From an uncultured Myxococcales bacterium (GTDB lineage Bacteria > Myxococcota_A > UBA9042), in the NCBI GenBank assembly GCA_903883645.1, contig CAISBR010000193.1, forward strand, positions 1 through 64,000: 64,000 nt of DNA, read 5' to 3'. The notes under the pieces were generated by a model that was given only the letters and a program-made list of their open reading frames with translations, ran no database searches and was not told the DNA's origin. The translations under genes and the position numbers were made by a program. Positions 1 through 8,414 of the stretch are shown here, one piece after another. How positions within the stretch are numbered: the first letter of the stretch is position 1; each line of letters opens with the position of its first letter.

Positions 1-911
1 AAGGCCTCGGCTACAACCCGGACCTTGAGCCCGCGAGCAGTACGCTTGACCATACCCGGCACGGCCGCAGCGGGGCCGCACGCGACCGCCTGTGTGTATC
101 CAGCTGTGGCTAATGCCGACACCGCCTCTTGCCACAGCACAGGCGCGACCATCTGCTCAACAAGCAACGTCCCCAGCTGAAGTGTGCCATCGAGCGTGGC
201 GTCGACAATCGTGGAGCGAATCGGCACGCGCAGTGGCGCAAACGCGAGTCCTTGCACGACCTCAGCCAACAGCACACCGGCCGGATGCATCAGCGGCGAA
301 TGGAACGGCGCACTCACCGCCAATGGAATAGCCCGCATCGCCCCCCGCTGCACGCACAGTTCGCCCGCCCGCGCCACCGCAGCGGCGTGCCCCGAAATTA
401 CGTGATTGGCAGCATCGTTATGCGCAGCGCAGACCACGACTTCACCGGCCGCTGCCTCGTGGCAGGCTCGCTCGATGTCCGCACGCGGCAGCCCCAGGAT
501 CGCCGCCATGGCGCCCTGCCCTGCAGGCACCGCCTCCTGCATCAGGCGACCGCGCAACCTCACAAGCTCCAGGGTCTTAGCCAACGGCAGCGCTCCCGCT
601 GCCACCAGCGCACTCCACTCGCCGAGCGAATGCCCAGCCATCACCCCAATCGTCACTCCGGCATCCAACAAACGACTCTCAACCACGCGAAACGCCGCAA
701 TGCTGTGGGCCAAGATCGCCGGCTGGGCGAACTCGGTACGCTGCAACTCCGCCTCTGGGCCACCCCAACAAAGCGATGACAGCGAGAAGCCTAAAACGGA
801 GTCGGCCTCTTCAAAAACCTGCCGAGCGAGCGGCTCGCGCTGCAGGCTCTGCCCCATGCCCAAGTACTGCGACCCCTGACCCGGAAACAGCACGGCCCAC
901 ACAGCACTCAC
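1..911 (-). CDS. fabD: Malonyl-CoA:ACP transacylase FabD, 3' end beyond left edge
   Basis: The minus-strand frame is open from a GTG at 911 to the window edge (303 residues visible; family length about 310), so only a few residues are missing. FabD moves malonyl groups from CoA onto acyl carrier protein, the extender-unit step of fatty-acid or type II polyketide synthesis in the cytosol. The N-terminus carries the oxyanion-hole motif PGQGSQ, followed by the nucleophile motif GHSLGE and a later PFHSPLM His motif. An in-frame TGA lies 15 bases upstream of the GTG, so the start is GTG 911 or GTG 902; a weak GCGAGG precedes 911. It follows the KS gene by 18 bases and is the last visible gene of the aryl-polyene-like operon. 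It could serve that pathway, general fatty-acid synthesis, or both. Confidence 0.9.
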   Translation of the reverse strand, partial: MSAVWAVLFPGQGSQYLGMGQSLQREPLARQVFEEADSVLGFSLSSLCWGGPEAELQRTEFAQPAILAHSIAAFRVVESRLLDAGVTIGVMAGHSLGEWSALVAAGALPLAKTLELVRLRGRLMQEAVPAGQGAMAAILGLPRADIERACHEAAAGEVVVCAAHNDAANHVISGHAAAVARAGELCVQRGAMRAIPLAVSAPFHSPLMHPAGVLLAEVVQGLAFAPLRVPIRSTIVDATLDGTLQLGTLLVEQMVAPVLWQEAVSALATAGYTQAVACGPAAAVPGMVKRTARGLKVRVVAEA

Positions 912-929
912 GGCAACCTCGCTCAGAAG

Positions 930-2171
930 CTAGACTTTACGCAAGATCAGCGACGTGTTGATGCCGCCAAATGCAAAGTTGTTGTTCATCACAGTGGTCA
1001 GCGCTTTCTGCCGCGGCGGACCCATCACGTAATCAAGCGTCGCACAACGCGAATCGACGTCGACCAGGTTGCGAGTCGGTGGCACTAGGCTGTCGCGCAT
1101 GGCGGCAAGACAGATGACCGTCTCGATACCGCCACAGGCGCCAAGCGTATGCGCGGTATAGCTTTTCGTTGAACTTACAGGCACATTGCTGCCTAGCACG
1201 CTGAATGTGGCCTGGCTCTCGGCGATATCGCCCAACTCAGTCGCGGTGCCGTGGGCATTGACGTAGTCCACCTGATCTGCAGTGATCTCAGCATCTTGCA
1301 AAGCCAGCTTCATGGCGCCCGCCATGCCCTCCCACGATGGCCGCGTGATGTGCTGACCGTCGCAGTTGGTGCCATAACCCAGTATTTCTGCATAGATTTT
1401 GGCTCCGCGCGCCACGGCACGGTCGTAACTCTCAAGAATGACGGTCGCGGCGCCCTCGCCCACCACCAGACCGTCGCGTCCAGCATCAAATGGCCGCGGA
1501 CTCAACTCTGGATTATCGTTATACTTTGTCGATGTCGCATACATGATATCGAAGATGCCGGCGTGGGTGAAGTGCAGCTCCTCGGCGCCACCGCAGACCA
1601 TCACATCTTGCTTGCCCTCGGCGACGGCCTCGTAGCCATAACCGATGGCCTGGCTGGCGCTGACGCACGCGGAACATGTGGTGATAATCCGCCCCTGAAT
1701 CCCGTAGTACATCGCTAAGTTGGCCGCACAGGTGTGGCTCATAAAGGTCAAGTACCCGGTCGACTCCAAGCCCGCCAAGCTGTTGTTGGTAAACACGGTG
1801 CGTGCGTAGGTCTCAAGCTCCGACGTTGAGCCGTGGGTCGACCCGTAGGCCAGACCCACGCGACCGCTGCTCAGGTCGATGTCCGCCAGACCGGCGTCGT
1901 GCAGCGCTCGGTCGCTCGCGTAAGCGGCCAGCAGTGCCACCCGGCCCATGGTACGAATCTTCTTTCGAGGAAAATCACTACGTTCAACCCCATGCACCGG
2001 CGCCGCCAAGCGGGTAGCAAGTTGCCCGACCCGGTCCCAATCCGCCATGTGGGCAATGCCGTGGCGCTCTTCGGCGAGCGCGGTCGCCACCTCGTCTAGG
2101 CTGTTGCCGATGGGGCTACATAGGCCCAAACCCGTGATAACGACACGCTTTTTCTGAATGATCTTGCTCAT
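930..2171 (-). CDS. Beta-ketoacyl-ACP synthase (FabF/ApeR-like KS)
   Basis: 413 residues, full length for a FabF-type condensing enzyme. It condenses malonyl-ACP with an acyl-ACP primer. The nucleophile is Cys166 in TTCSACVSAS, and the two catalytic His motifs are NAHGTAT and SYTAHTLGA; the usual TGH is TAH here, but the His is kept. The ATG at 2171 overlaps the FabG stop as ATGA, showing translational coupling. In characterised aryl-polyene clusters a KS (ApeR) follows the dehydratase and ketoreductase, which is the position here. It is the second catalytically complete KS of the operon, so the two KS probably differ in role (initiation versus elongation); that division is inferred. A plain FabF for fatty acids is the alternative. 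Confidence 0.9.
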   Translation of the reverse strand: MSKIIQKKRVVITGLGLCSPIGNSLDEVATALAEERHGIAHMADWDRVGQLATRLAAPVHGVERSDFPRKKIRTMGRVALLAAYASDRALHDAGLADIDLSSGRVGLAYGSTHGSTSELETYARTVFTNNSLAGLESTGYLTFMSHTCAANLAMYYGIQGRIITTCSACVSASQAIGYGYEAVAEGKQDVMVCGGAEELHFTHAGIFDIMYATSTKYNDNPELSPRPFDAGRDGLVVGEGAATVILESYDRAVARGAKIYAEILGYGTNCDGQHITRPSWEGMAGAMKLALQDAEITADQVDYVNAHGTATELGDIAESQATFSVLGSNVPVSSTKSYTAHTLGACGGIETVICLAAMRDSLVPPTRNLVDVDSRCATLDYVMGPPRQKALTTVMNNNFAFGGINTSLILRKV

Positions 2172-2908
2172 GCCAAGCCCCCGTTGATGCCGATAACCTG
2201 ACCCGTGATGTAGGCTGCGGCATCGCTGGCCAAAAACGCAACCAGAGCAGCTACTTCGTCGGGCCGCCCCATGCGCCGCATCGGAATGTACTGCACCGCC
2301 TCAGGCGGCACGTCTTGCACCATGTCGGTCTCGATCAGCCCTGGAGCCACGGCATTGACCGTAACACCGCGTTTCGCCATCTCTTGCGCCAACGATCGCG
2401 TCGCGCCGATCAGGCCCGCCTTGGCCGCGGAGTAGTTGGTCTGGCCGCGATTGCCGATCACGCCCGACACGGACGAAATGTTGATGATTCGCCCCCACTT
2501 GCGCCGCACCATGGGCATCACCAGCGGCTGCGTCACGGCGTAAAACCCGTCTAGACTTGTGCGGGTTACACCTTGCCACTGGGCAAGCGTCATACTCGGA
2601 AAGGGGGCGTCGGCCACAATCCCGGCATTGTTGACCAGAATGCCAACCGGCCGCTCGGTCAGGTCCAGGCTCGCCAAGCCCGCCGCCACCGCCAGTGGGT
2701 CGGCCACGTCAAACTGCACCAAGTCGGCGCGAACCCCAAATGCTTGCACAATTTCAGCAACTTCCTCAGCTGCGTCGCGGCGCGTGTTGTAGTGGACGAT
2801 GATGTCGTGCCCCTGCTCAGCCAGCACCTTGGCAATGGCCGCGCCAATGCCCCGACTAGCGCCCGTGACCAGCGCGCGAGTCGGCTTTGATCGCAATAGG
2901 CTATTCAC
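2168..2908 (-). CDS. 3-oxoacyl-ACP reductase FabG (ApeQ-like)
   Basis: 246 residues, classical short-chain dehydrogenase size. It reduces 3-ketoacyl-ACP to 3-hydroxyacyl-ACP with NADPH. Visible motifs are the Rossmann glycine motif TGASRGIG near the N-terminus, NNAG, the catalytic Ser region NISSVSG and the active-site YSAAKAG (Tyr and Lys present). The C-terminus ends in ITGQVIGINGGLA, typical of FabG. The start is a GTG at 2908 that overlaps the upstream dehydratase stop as GTGA. It sits between the ApeP-like dehydratase and a KS, the same order as apeP-apeQ-apeR in aryl-polyene clusters, so it is probably the pathway ketoreductase rather than the housekeeping FabG. Confidence 0.92.
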   Translation of the reverse strand: MNSLLRSKPTRALVTGASRGIGAAIAKVLAEQGHDIIVHYNTRRDAAEEVAEIVQAFGVRADLVQFDVADPLAVAAGLASLDLTERPVGILVNNAGIVADAPFPSMTLAQWQGVTRTSLDGFYAVTQPLVMPMVRRKWGRIINISSVSGVIGNRGQTNYSAAKAGLIGATRSLAQEMAKRGVTVNAVAPGLIETDMVQDVPPEAVQYIPMRRMGRPDEVAALVAFLASDAAAYITGQVIGINGGLA

Positions 2909-3339
2909 AAGACCTCCGAAAGATTATGTGGTTGCGCAACATTGAGCACCGCTTCAGCGACAATGACGCCGTCGCACGCCACGGTGCAAGCAAAGCTGCC
3001 GAGCTGCGAGTCACCCCAAGTACGTTGCGACGTCACAACGAGCGTGGCACCGATGGGCACAAAGTCGCAATGAATACGCAAATCTCTACACCCCAACAAG
3101 AATCCTAGCCGCACTGCCTCGCCGTCAGCCCGCGCTTGAAGGCCGGCATACGCCGCAACCGCCTGAGCCATGTACTCCAACGTCACCAGGGCAGGCAGTC
3201 CAGCTGCCTCGACAAATGGCGCGTCGGCCCGCACTATGGACCGCGCAACAATTTGATTAGATTGAACTTCAACAAGTTCGTCGAGCAGCACCATCGGCGC
3301 AGCGTGCGGCACCAAGTCTGCCACGGGCGGAAGCGTCAT
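2905..3339 (-). CDS. ApeP-like 3-hydroxyacyl-ACP dehydratase
   Basis: 144 residues with the look of a hot-dog-fold dehydratase of the ApeP type. The N-terminal motif VPHAAPMVLLDEL and the central stretch DAPFVEAAG...LEYMAQAVAAYAG match the pattern of aryl-polyene dehydratases (PHEAPMxLL and APFxDAxGxLPxxxALELMAQ in that family, from memory). The enzyme would remove water from 3-hydroxyacyl-ACP to give the conjugated enoyl product. The His often present near GHLP in homologues is not visible here (EAAGLPALV), so the catalytic His assignment needs a structural alignment. The ATG at 3339 overlaps the upstream stop as ATGA, and the gene overlaps fabG downstream by four bases, so it is fully embedded in the coupled operon. 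Confidence 0.75.
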   Translation of the reverse strand: MTLPPVADLVPHAAPMVLLDELVEVQSNQIVARSIVRADAPFVEAAGLPALVTLEYMAQAVAAYAGLQARADGEAVRLGFLLGCRDLRIHCDFVPIGATLVVTSQRTWGDSQLGSFACTVACDGVIVAEAVLNVAQPHNLSEVL

Positions 3340-4106
3340 GCGGCCCCCATAGCTGGCGTCACTTTCACCGACCAGCTAGCGCCAAGCGCTACGTGCGCCA
3401 CCCGGCCACCGAGCACGGCATCGACCAAAGCCAACGCGAAACGGCACGGATTCTGTTGCAGATCAACCGGAATATCGCCTTGCATTGGCAGCATCACGCC
3501 CTGTTCAAGCGGCCCGAGCGCAGGCGCGCCATGGGGAACACTCGCGGTCAGCCAAACTGCCACCGCGAATGGAGAGCAACGCAAAGAGCTCAAGAAATTA
3601 GGAGGCTCTGCGTCTGCCACCACCAGCAGCACGTCTTTCTCGCCGCTTGCCAGCAGACTCTGTGCCTCGAACAGGGCCATTGCCAAGGTGGCCTCCCCGG
3701 CGGCGAGCGAGGTCGCAAATCCCTGTTGCCCAGTCGCAATCGATAGTTGCCCGATGCCGGCATTGTGCACGCTCGCGGCAAACCGCGTGGGCGACAGCTC
3801 GCTACCGGGCTCGCGAAGCTGGCTCAACAGCTCGCCCAAGGCACTGGTCTCGCCCCAAGCCGAGCCAAAAACTACTGCGGGCATCGCTAGATTCAAGGGT
3901 TCTCCCGCTAGACCCGCTGCGGCTTGAACGGCGGCATCCAACGCAGCACGCGTCAGCGCACTGGCACGCCGACGCTGCATGGCCGGCAACACCCCGCCGC
4001 GCGGCACAGCCAACTCGGTCTCGCTCTGGCGTTGCACCCACGCAGTCGCACTCTGGCAAGTCGGCGACCATAAGCCGATTCCAGCGATCCCCACCGCCGC
4101 ACTCAC
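3336..4106 (-). CDS. Beta-ketoacyl synthase-like chain-length factor (ApeC-like)
   Basis: 256 residues, much shorter than a full KS. It resembles the N-terminal ketoacyl-synthase-like family of aryl-polyene clusters, with the characteristic ASVHNAGIGQLSIATG stretch. There is no TACSSG-type nucleophile motif and no NAHGTAT motif, so it should be catalytically dead. Its expected job is the chain-length-factor partner of the adjacent active KS, as ApeC is to ApeO. The GTG at 4106 overlaps the KS stop as GTGA, consistent with stoichiometric expression of a KS-CLF heterodimer. This gene is the best single indicator that the operon is aryl-polyene-like rather than ordinary fatty-acid synthesis. The assignment rests on motif and context, not an alignment. 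Confidence 0.72.
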   Translation of the reverse strand: MSAAVGIAGIGLWSPTCQSATAWVQRQSETELAVPRGGVLPAMQRRRASALTRAALDAAVQAAAGLAGEPLNLAMPAVVFGSAWGETSALGELLSQLREPGSELSPTRFAASVHNAGIGQLSIATGQQGFATSLAAGEATLAMALFEAQSLLASGEKDVLLVVADAEPPNFLSSLRCSPFAVAVWLTASVPHGAPALGPLEQGVMLPMQGDIPVDLQQNPCRFALALVDAVLGGRVAHVALGASWSVKVTPAMGAA

Positions 4107-5272
4107 GCCGCCCCCAAGATTACCGCAGCATTGTTGCCACCAAACGCGAATGAATTCGACACGACCACCTGCACAGGCTGCCGCATTGGAATACGCGCTA
4201 GGGCGATCGCGATGGCTGGGTCGGGCGTGTCACAGCCCAGATTGGCCGGAATCAGCCCTTGCTCTAGGCAGATCGCACTCAGCACCGCCTCGACAGCCCC
4301 GGCCGCGCCTAACAAGTGCCCCGTGTACGCCTTCGTCGATGAAACCCAGGCGTTCTGACCAAAAACACGTTCAATCGCGAGTCCTTCGGCCGCGTCGTTG
4401 AGAGGGGTCGCTGTGCCGTGCGCATTGACGTAGTCCACCGCCCCGGCGTCCAACTGCGCGATCGCCAACCCGCGACGCATGGCAGCCTCGGCACCCAGCC
4501 CCTGAGGATGAGGCGCACTCAGGTGATATGCGTCGCAACTCTCTCCCACGCCAAGCAAACGCACCCTCGGCGTGCCTTCGCGCTCTAGCAGCAGCAGCGC
4601 GCCGCCTTCGCCAATGCTGATCCCAGTGCGGTCGCGGTCAAATGGCCTGCAGGCCCGCGGCGAAATCGCGCCGAGGCTTTTGAAGCCATGCAGCGTAGTG
4701 CCACATAGCGTATCGACCCCACCAACCAGTGCCGCATCCACAACGCCGCTGGCAAGCCAACGCTGCGCAGCCGCAAGGACCTTGGCGCCCGACGAGCACG
4801 CCGTCGATACCACTACCGCCGGCCCTGCAAGCCCCGCCAGCGAACGCACCACCTCAAGGATGCCGTCGTAGGCATGTTGCTTGGCAAAGTCGTAGCCGTC
4901 AGGCAGCTCTCCAGTGGTCTGCTGGACCGCGTGGGCAGCCTCGCTCGCCGCAATTCCCGCGTTGCTGGTACCGAGCAAGACCCCAATCCGCCGCGCACCC
5001 CACCGCTCGCGAGCCCGCTGCAAGTCGCGGTCGAGGTCGCCTACCAGCTGCGCGGTCAGCCGTGCCACACGCGTGTCGTAGTGTGTCAATTCATGAGGAA
5101 GAGCAGGGAGTTCGCCCAGCGCACCCACCCACGTGGCAACGCCCCAGTGCGGCGCCGCTGGCTCCAGACCACTTCGCCCTGCCAGCAAGGCGTGCGCATG
5201 AACCGGTGCACCGGCGCCAAGGGCACTGCAAACGCTATATGCTGTTATGGAAACGGCGGGTAGGCGACACAT
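4103..5272 (-). CDS. Beta-ketoacyl-ACP synthase (ApeO-like KS)
   Basis: 389 residues, full KS. The nucleophile is Cys159 in STACSSG; NAHGTAT and KAYTGHLLGAAG supply the two catalytic His. The N-terminus runs directly into the usual first strand (VSITAYSVCSALG), supporting the ATG at 5272, although no clear ribosome binding site is seen. It is the first gene of five joined by consecutive 4-base overlaps (KS, CLF, dehydratase, ketoreductase, KS), with fabD 18 bases further on. In the aryl-polyene pathway ApeO with ApeC performs iterative elongation. An alternative is a different polyene, such as a flexirubin-type pigment, made by the same enzyme set. The deacetylase upstream ends 47 bases away, so the promoter may lie further up. 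Confidence 0.87.
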   Translation of the reverse strand: MCRLPAVSITAYSVCSALGAGAPVHAHALLAGRSGLEPAAPHWGVATWVGALGELPALPHELTHYDTRVARLTAQLVGDLDRDLQRARERWGARRIGVLLGTSNAGIAASEAAHAVQQTTGELPDGYDFAKQHAYDGILEVVRSLAGLAGPAVVVSTACSSGAKVLAAAQRWLASGVVDAALVGGVDTLCGTTLHGFKSLGAISPRACRPFDRDRTGISIGEGGALLLLEREGTPRVRLLGVGESCDAYHLSAPHPQGLGAEAAMRRGLAIAQLDAGAVDYVNAHGTATPLNDAAEGLAIERVFGQNAWVSSTKAYTGHLLGAAGAVEAVLSAICLEQGLIPANLGCDTPDPAIAIALARIPMRQPVQVVVSNSFAFGGNNAAVILGAA

Positions 5273-5319
5273 CGCAGGGGCGCATATACCACGGCGCGGC
5301 TGCCGAAAGCCAGCCTCAT

Positions 5320-6162
5320 CTAGCGCTGTTGGCTGGGGATCAGCTCGCTCAACGTCACCGACCGCAAGCCCCGTTCCTGCATTTTACTCAGTAATTGTGG
5401 AAGTATCGCCAGCACCGCGTGCGGACGACCGCTTCGCCCCGGCACGCCATCGTGCAGCGCGAGAATCGAACCGGGTCGCAGCGATCGCAGCAGGCGCGCA
5501 AACCCACTGTGTGATTGAGCACTTGCCACCCCATCACGGGCAGTCGCAGTCCAGGTCACCAGGTCGAGCCCCGCGCGCTCCGCCGCCAGCGCAACCGGGG
5601 GGCTCACCAGCCCCATCGGCGGTCGAAACCACCGCGGCACGTGCCCCGCCACGGACTTCAGCAAATGGCTAGCACTCTGAAGCTCTTGCAGCAGCACCGC
5701 GGCCGGCAGGGCCGGAGTCCAGGGCCGATGATGCCAGCTATGGTTGCCCAGCTCGTGGCCGCGCCGCACGATCTCCGCTAGCAGATCTTGCTGCTGCTCC
5801 GCCTTGGCGCCGATGACGAAGAACGTCGCTCGATGCCCATATCGATCCAAAAGATCAAGAATTTGTGGCGTATTAACGGGATGAGGCCCGTCGTCGAAGG
5901 TTAGCGCCAGCAGCGGTGCCGACGTGCGAAAGCCGAGCACCGGTCGGGCAAAAACACCGGTTTGCGGCCAAGCGACGCCGACGCTGATCGTGCCGAGCAA
6001 CCCGCTCAACGCCCAAAGCAGCACCCAAGTGGGCACCTGGCCCCCAAACGCGCGACCCGCGGCAAGGCCTAGTGCCAACACCAAGCTCACCGCAAGCAGC
6101 CATTGGCCGCCACGCCAACCCCGCACGACCAATTCAGCCTGCGTATTCAGCTGTTGACTCAC
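5320..6162 (-). CDS. Membrane-anchored polysaccharide deacetylase (NodB-like, CE4)
   Basis: 280 residues from GTG 6162, which overlaps the stop of the upstream TPR gene as GTGA; the longer frame to 6240 would overlap that gene by 82 bases and is rejected. Two hydrophobic segments near the N-terminus anchor the enzyme. The CE4 domain follows, with the metal/catalytic motif TFDDGPHP, the metal-binding HSWHH motif, RPPMG and a C-terminal LHDG. Family members remove N-acetyl or other acyl groups from peptidoglycan, exopolysaccharide or glycolipid sugars in the periplasm. Substrate cannot be read from sequence. It may be co-transcribed with the KS operon 47 bases downstream, which would suggest a cell-envelope product, but this is inference. 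Confidence 0.85.
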   Translation of the reverse strand: MSQQLNTQAELVVRGWRGGQWLLAVSLVLALGLAAGRAFGGQVPTWVLLWALSGLLGTISVGVAWPQTGVFARPVLGFRTSAPLLALTFDDGPHPVNTPQILDLLDRYGHRATFFVIGAKAEQQQDLLAEIVRRGHELGNHSWHHRPWTPALPAAVLLQELQSASHLLKSVAGHVPRWFRPPMGLVSPPVALAAERAGLDLVTWTATARDGVASAQSHSGFARLLRSLRPGSILALHDGVPGRSGRPHAVLAILPQLLSKMQERGLRSVTLSELIPSQQR

Positions 6163-7142
6163 CGCACCCGCACATTCGCCACCACGCGCACCCGGCTGAC
6201 CTTGAGCCAGTCGGCCACTTTCATGGTGGTCAGGGTGCACAAGGTCGTGTGATTGTTCTGCTCGCCGGCATCGATCGAGTCTTTGCTATCGCAGCCAATC
6301 GTTACGCGGCCATCCGCCGTTTCAAATCTCGCCGCAATCCCAAAGGCAAGCTCCGAGGTTCCCGAATTCGTCACCGTAACTTGCAGCACCGGATGAAAGG
6401 TATCTTCGGGGTCGTCTGCAGTCGCCTTGGCGATGTCGCCCGCCGTGGGCACACGCTTGGCGAGCACTTCGGTGATGAGCAGCGGCCCGGCGTTTAGCCC
6501 CACCTTCGTCACCCCGCTGCGGTCGAACGGCACGGCTTTATCGAGCACCCACGGGCCCTTGCCTGCCTCGCTCTTTGCCGGCTCGGGCTTAGTGGGCTCC
6601 GATTTCGCCGCATCAGACTTGGCCGATTCCACCTTGCCCGCAACCGTGGGCGCAGCGTCTTTCTTGGCCGAATCCTTCTTGACGGAGTCTGACTTTGGCG
6701 GCGGTTCCGGCGTCCGCGCATCGCCACCCAGTGCTTCAATTCGCGCACGGGCCTCTTCGCGCCCAGCCACATCCTTTTCGACCGCGATGTACTGTTGATA
6801 GATGGCGACCGCCTCGACCTTCTGCCCGGCCGCCTCGCGCGCACGCCCACAGTTGAATAGCAGCGGCGGCCGCTTCGCCAGTTCGTACGCCTTGAGATAG
6901 AGCCGCGCCGCAATGTCGAATTGCCCCTCTTGGTAGCGACGTTTCGCCAGCTCGGCAATGGCCTTGGCATCTTCCGCGGGCTGGGCCGCCGCAGCGAGCC
7001 GTGGCGCCAGAGCCAGCGGTACTGTTGGCGCAAGCACTAGTGTCGTCGCACCACACACGGTCGCCAGCAGAGCCACGGCCGCGCCGCCCCTCCGCCTCGC
7101 TGCGCTCCTAAGCATTTTAAGCAACTTTAACGGGTTGCACAT
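6159..7142 (-). CDS. Secreted TPR-repeat protein of unknown function
   Basis: 327 residues from the ATG at 7142, chosen because ACGAGGA lies just upstream and because the longer frame overlaps the preceding gene. The product has a basic N-terminus and a long hydrophobic segment rich in Ala/Leu (signal peptide or anchor), then TPR-like helices (IAELAKRRYQEGQFDIAARL and LLFNCGRAREAAGQKVEAVA). A Lys/Ser/Ala/Glu/Pro-rich linker follows, and then a beta-rich C-terminal domain (VLQVTVTNSGTSELAFGIAA) resembling an Ig-like or DUF4352-type fold. It is probably periplasmic or envelope-associated. The gene is coupled to the deacetylase by a 4-base overlap, so a role in envelope polysaccharide handling is plausible but unproven. 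Confidence 0.7.
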   Translation of the reverse strand: MCNPLKLLKMLRSAARRRGGAAVALLATVCGATTLVLAPTVPLALAPRLAAAAQPAEDAKAIAELAKRRYQEGQFDIAARLYLKAYELAKRPPLLFNCGRAREAAGQKVEAVAIYQQYIAVEKDVAGREEARARIEALGGDARTPEPPPKSDSVKKDSAKKDAAPTVAGKVESAKSDAAKSEPTKPEPAKSEAGKGPWVLDKAVPFDRSGVTKVGLNAGPLLITEVLAKRVPTAGDIAKATADDPEDTFHPVLQVTVTNSGTSELAFGIAARFETADGRVTIGCDSKDSIDAGEQNNHTTLCTLTTMKVADWLKVSRVRVVANVRVR

Positions 7143-7176
7143 AAGAATCCTCGTACGAGAGCGCATCAACCGCCCG

Positions 7177-7788
7177 CTACGGCTGCGCTCCGCCATCCGA
7201 CCCTACAGGCGTGTACGCGGCGGGCAAGGGCAAAGGGCCCAGGGGCGGCGGCGGCGCATCCGCAGCGGGCGGCACTGCGGCGCGCTGCGCTGGCCCCACA
7301 AAGTGCCCCGTCTTGACACGCCCAGACAGCATTGAACCTAGCGCAATACCTGCAAAAACACCGAGCGCAGTGCCCGTACCCACGGCGGTCAGGTCGCCAT
7401 TGTTCGACGTGGAGTTCGAGTTACCCTGCGCCGCTGCGCCAACCAACATGCCAAGTTGACCTAGCACCACCGCACCGATAATCGACGGCCAAGTCCGCAC
7501 GTCGTCGGTCGTCACGATCGCCTCGGCCAGCGGCTCCTTGGGCAGCGAGGCCTGCAGCAGCTTTTCCGCATTGGGCATCCATGACTCGACCGGTGCGACG
7601 GTCTCTGCCGGGTCGACGGCCAAAACGCGGTAGGTCTCGAAATCGCCGCCCTCGCCGATGCGGACCGGCGCCGAAAACACTTCGCGCCCAGCTAGTTCGT
7701 GCGCTGGGACGGCGTAGCGGATGGGCACCCCGCACGCGGTCGAGGCAACCAGCACAAGGGCCGCAAGCAGCTTATTCGTCTGGATCAT
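7177..7788 (-). CDS. Putative outer-membrane lipoprotein
   Basis: 203 residues from the ATG at 7788, preceded by GGGAGA at good spacing; six codons of the longer frame are dropped. The signal peptide ends in a lipobox (VLVASTAC, then GVP), so the mature protein should be a lipoprotein. After about 100 hydrophilic residues there are two glycine-rich hydrophobic stretches (IIGAVVLGQLGMLVGAA and ALGVFAGIALGSMLSG), the pattern of glycine-zipper envelope proteins. The C-terminus is rich in Pro/Ala. No family recognised. The gene ends 34 bases before the TPR gene start and is probably the head of that small operon. Confidence 0.65.
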   Translation of the reverse strand: MIQTNKLLAALVLVASTACGVPIRYAVPAHELAGREVFSAPVRIGEGGDFETYRVLAVDPAETVAPVESWMPNAEKLLQASLPKEPLAEAIVTTDDVRTWPSIIGAVVLGQLGMLVGAAAQGNSNSTSNNGDLTAVGTGTALGVFAGIALGSMLSGRVKTGHFVGPAQRAAVPPAADAPPPPLGPLPLPAAYTPVGSDGGAQP

Positions 7789-7906
7789 GAACGTCTCCCG
7801 GTGCACTTGCGTCGGCTGCGGTCGAGCGGACTCGGCAAGATGCTAACAAGCGTAGCCCTTGCAGCCACTCCGCACAACTTGCGCTCCGGGTGCGCGCGTG
7901 CTCCGG

Positions 7907-8290
7907 TCAGTCGATCGGCGTGCCAGTCTGCAACGAGCCGCCGCCCGAGGCCGAGAACAGTCGATCATCCAGATGCGCCGCCTGCAGAATCCGCAAGCCG
8001 GGGTCGACGCCTTCGTGGTGGGCCGGCGTCACGGACGGGGTGCCGCGATGGCGCTCTGCCAGGTGGCCACAGTCGTCCTCCGCCCCGGGATAATGCAACC
8101 CGTCGATCACCATTTCGGCCCCGGCATGGATGGCCGCGTCGACTGCGATCGCCTCCTCGTCCGCGCTCTGCACCTCGCCATCGAGATAGGTCCCGTCGTT
8201 AGCGAGTACCGTAACGTGCACACCCTGCACTCCCCGCGACGCGATGGCCTGGGAAATGGCCTGTTGTTGTCGTTCCGTCTTGTTGCTCAT
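7907..8290 (-). CDS. Small BON-domain-like protein
   Basis: 127 residues from the ATG at 8290, which has a strong GGAGGA site; the longer frame to 8410 would include the promoter region and is rejected. The N-terminal 70 residues have the alternating pattern of a BON domain (helix, then VHVTVLANDGTYLDGEVQSA followed by an acidic helix, then VIDGLHYPG). BON domains occur in osmotically induced periplasmic proteins and in lipid- or peptidoglycan-associated proteins. No signal peptide is visible, so location is uncertain. The C-terminal 50 residues are polar and unrecognised. Divergent from the membrane glycosyltransferase gene at 8415. Confidence 0.55.
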   Translation of the reverse strand: MSNKTERQQQAISQAIASRGVQGVHVTVLANDGTYLDGEVQSADEEAIAVDAAIHAGAEMVIDGLHYPGAEDDCGHLAERHRGTPSVTPAHHEGVDPGLRILQAAHLDDRLFSASGGGSLQTGTPID

Positions 8291-8414
8291 GGTGTCCTCC
8301 GTGGCCACAAGGTAGGACGCGCCCGACAGAACGGGGTCGGCTCGCCCCGGTTGCCGCGCCGAGCCCGCGGTCGTATTGTCATCTGGCGCGGCCGACTGCC
8401 GACGGGTCAATGCA

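Noticed and set aside
92-961. Plus-strand frames of 61-216 residues at the left end
   Set aside because: They lie opposite the FabD frame, which has the PGQGSQ and GHSLGE motifs; the plus-strand products show no motif.
6163-6240. Longer N-terminus of the polysaccharide deacetylase
   Set aside because: It would overlap the TPR gene by 82 bases; GTG 6162 gives the usual 4-base overlap and starts just before the first membrane segment.
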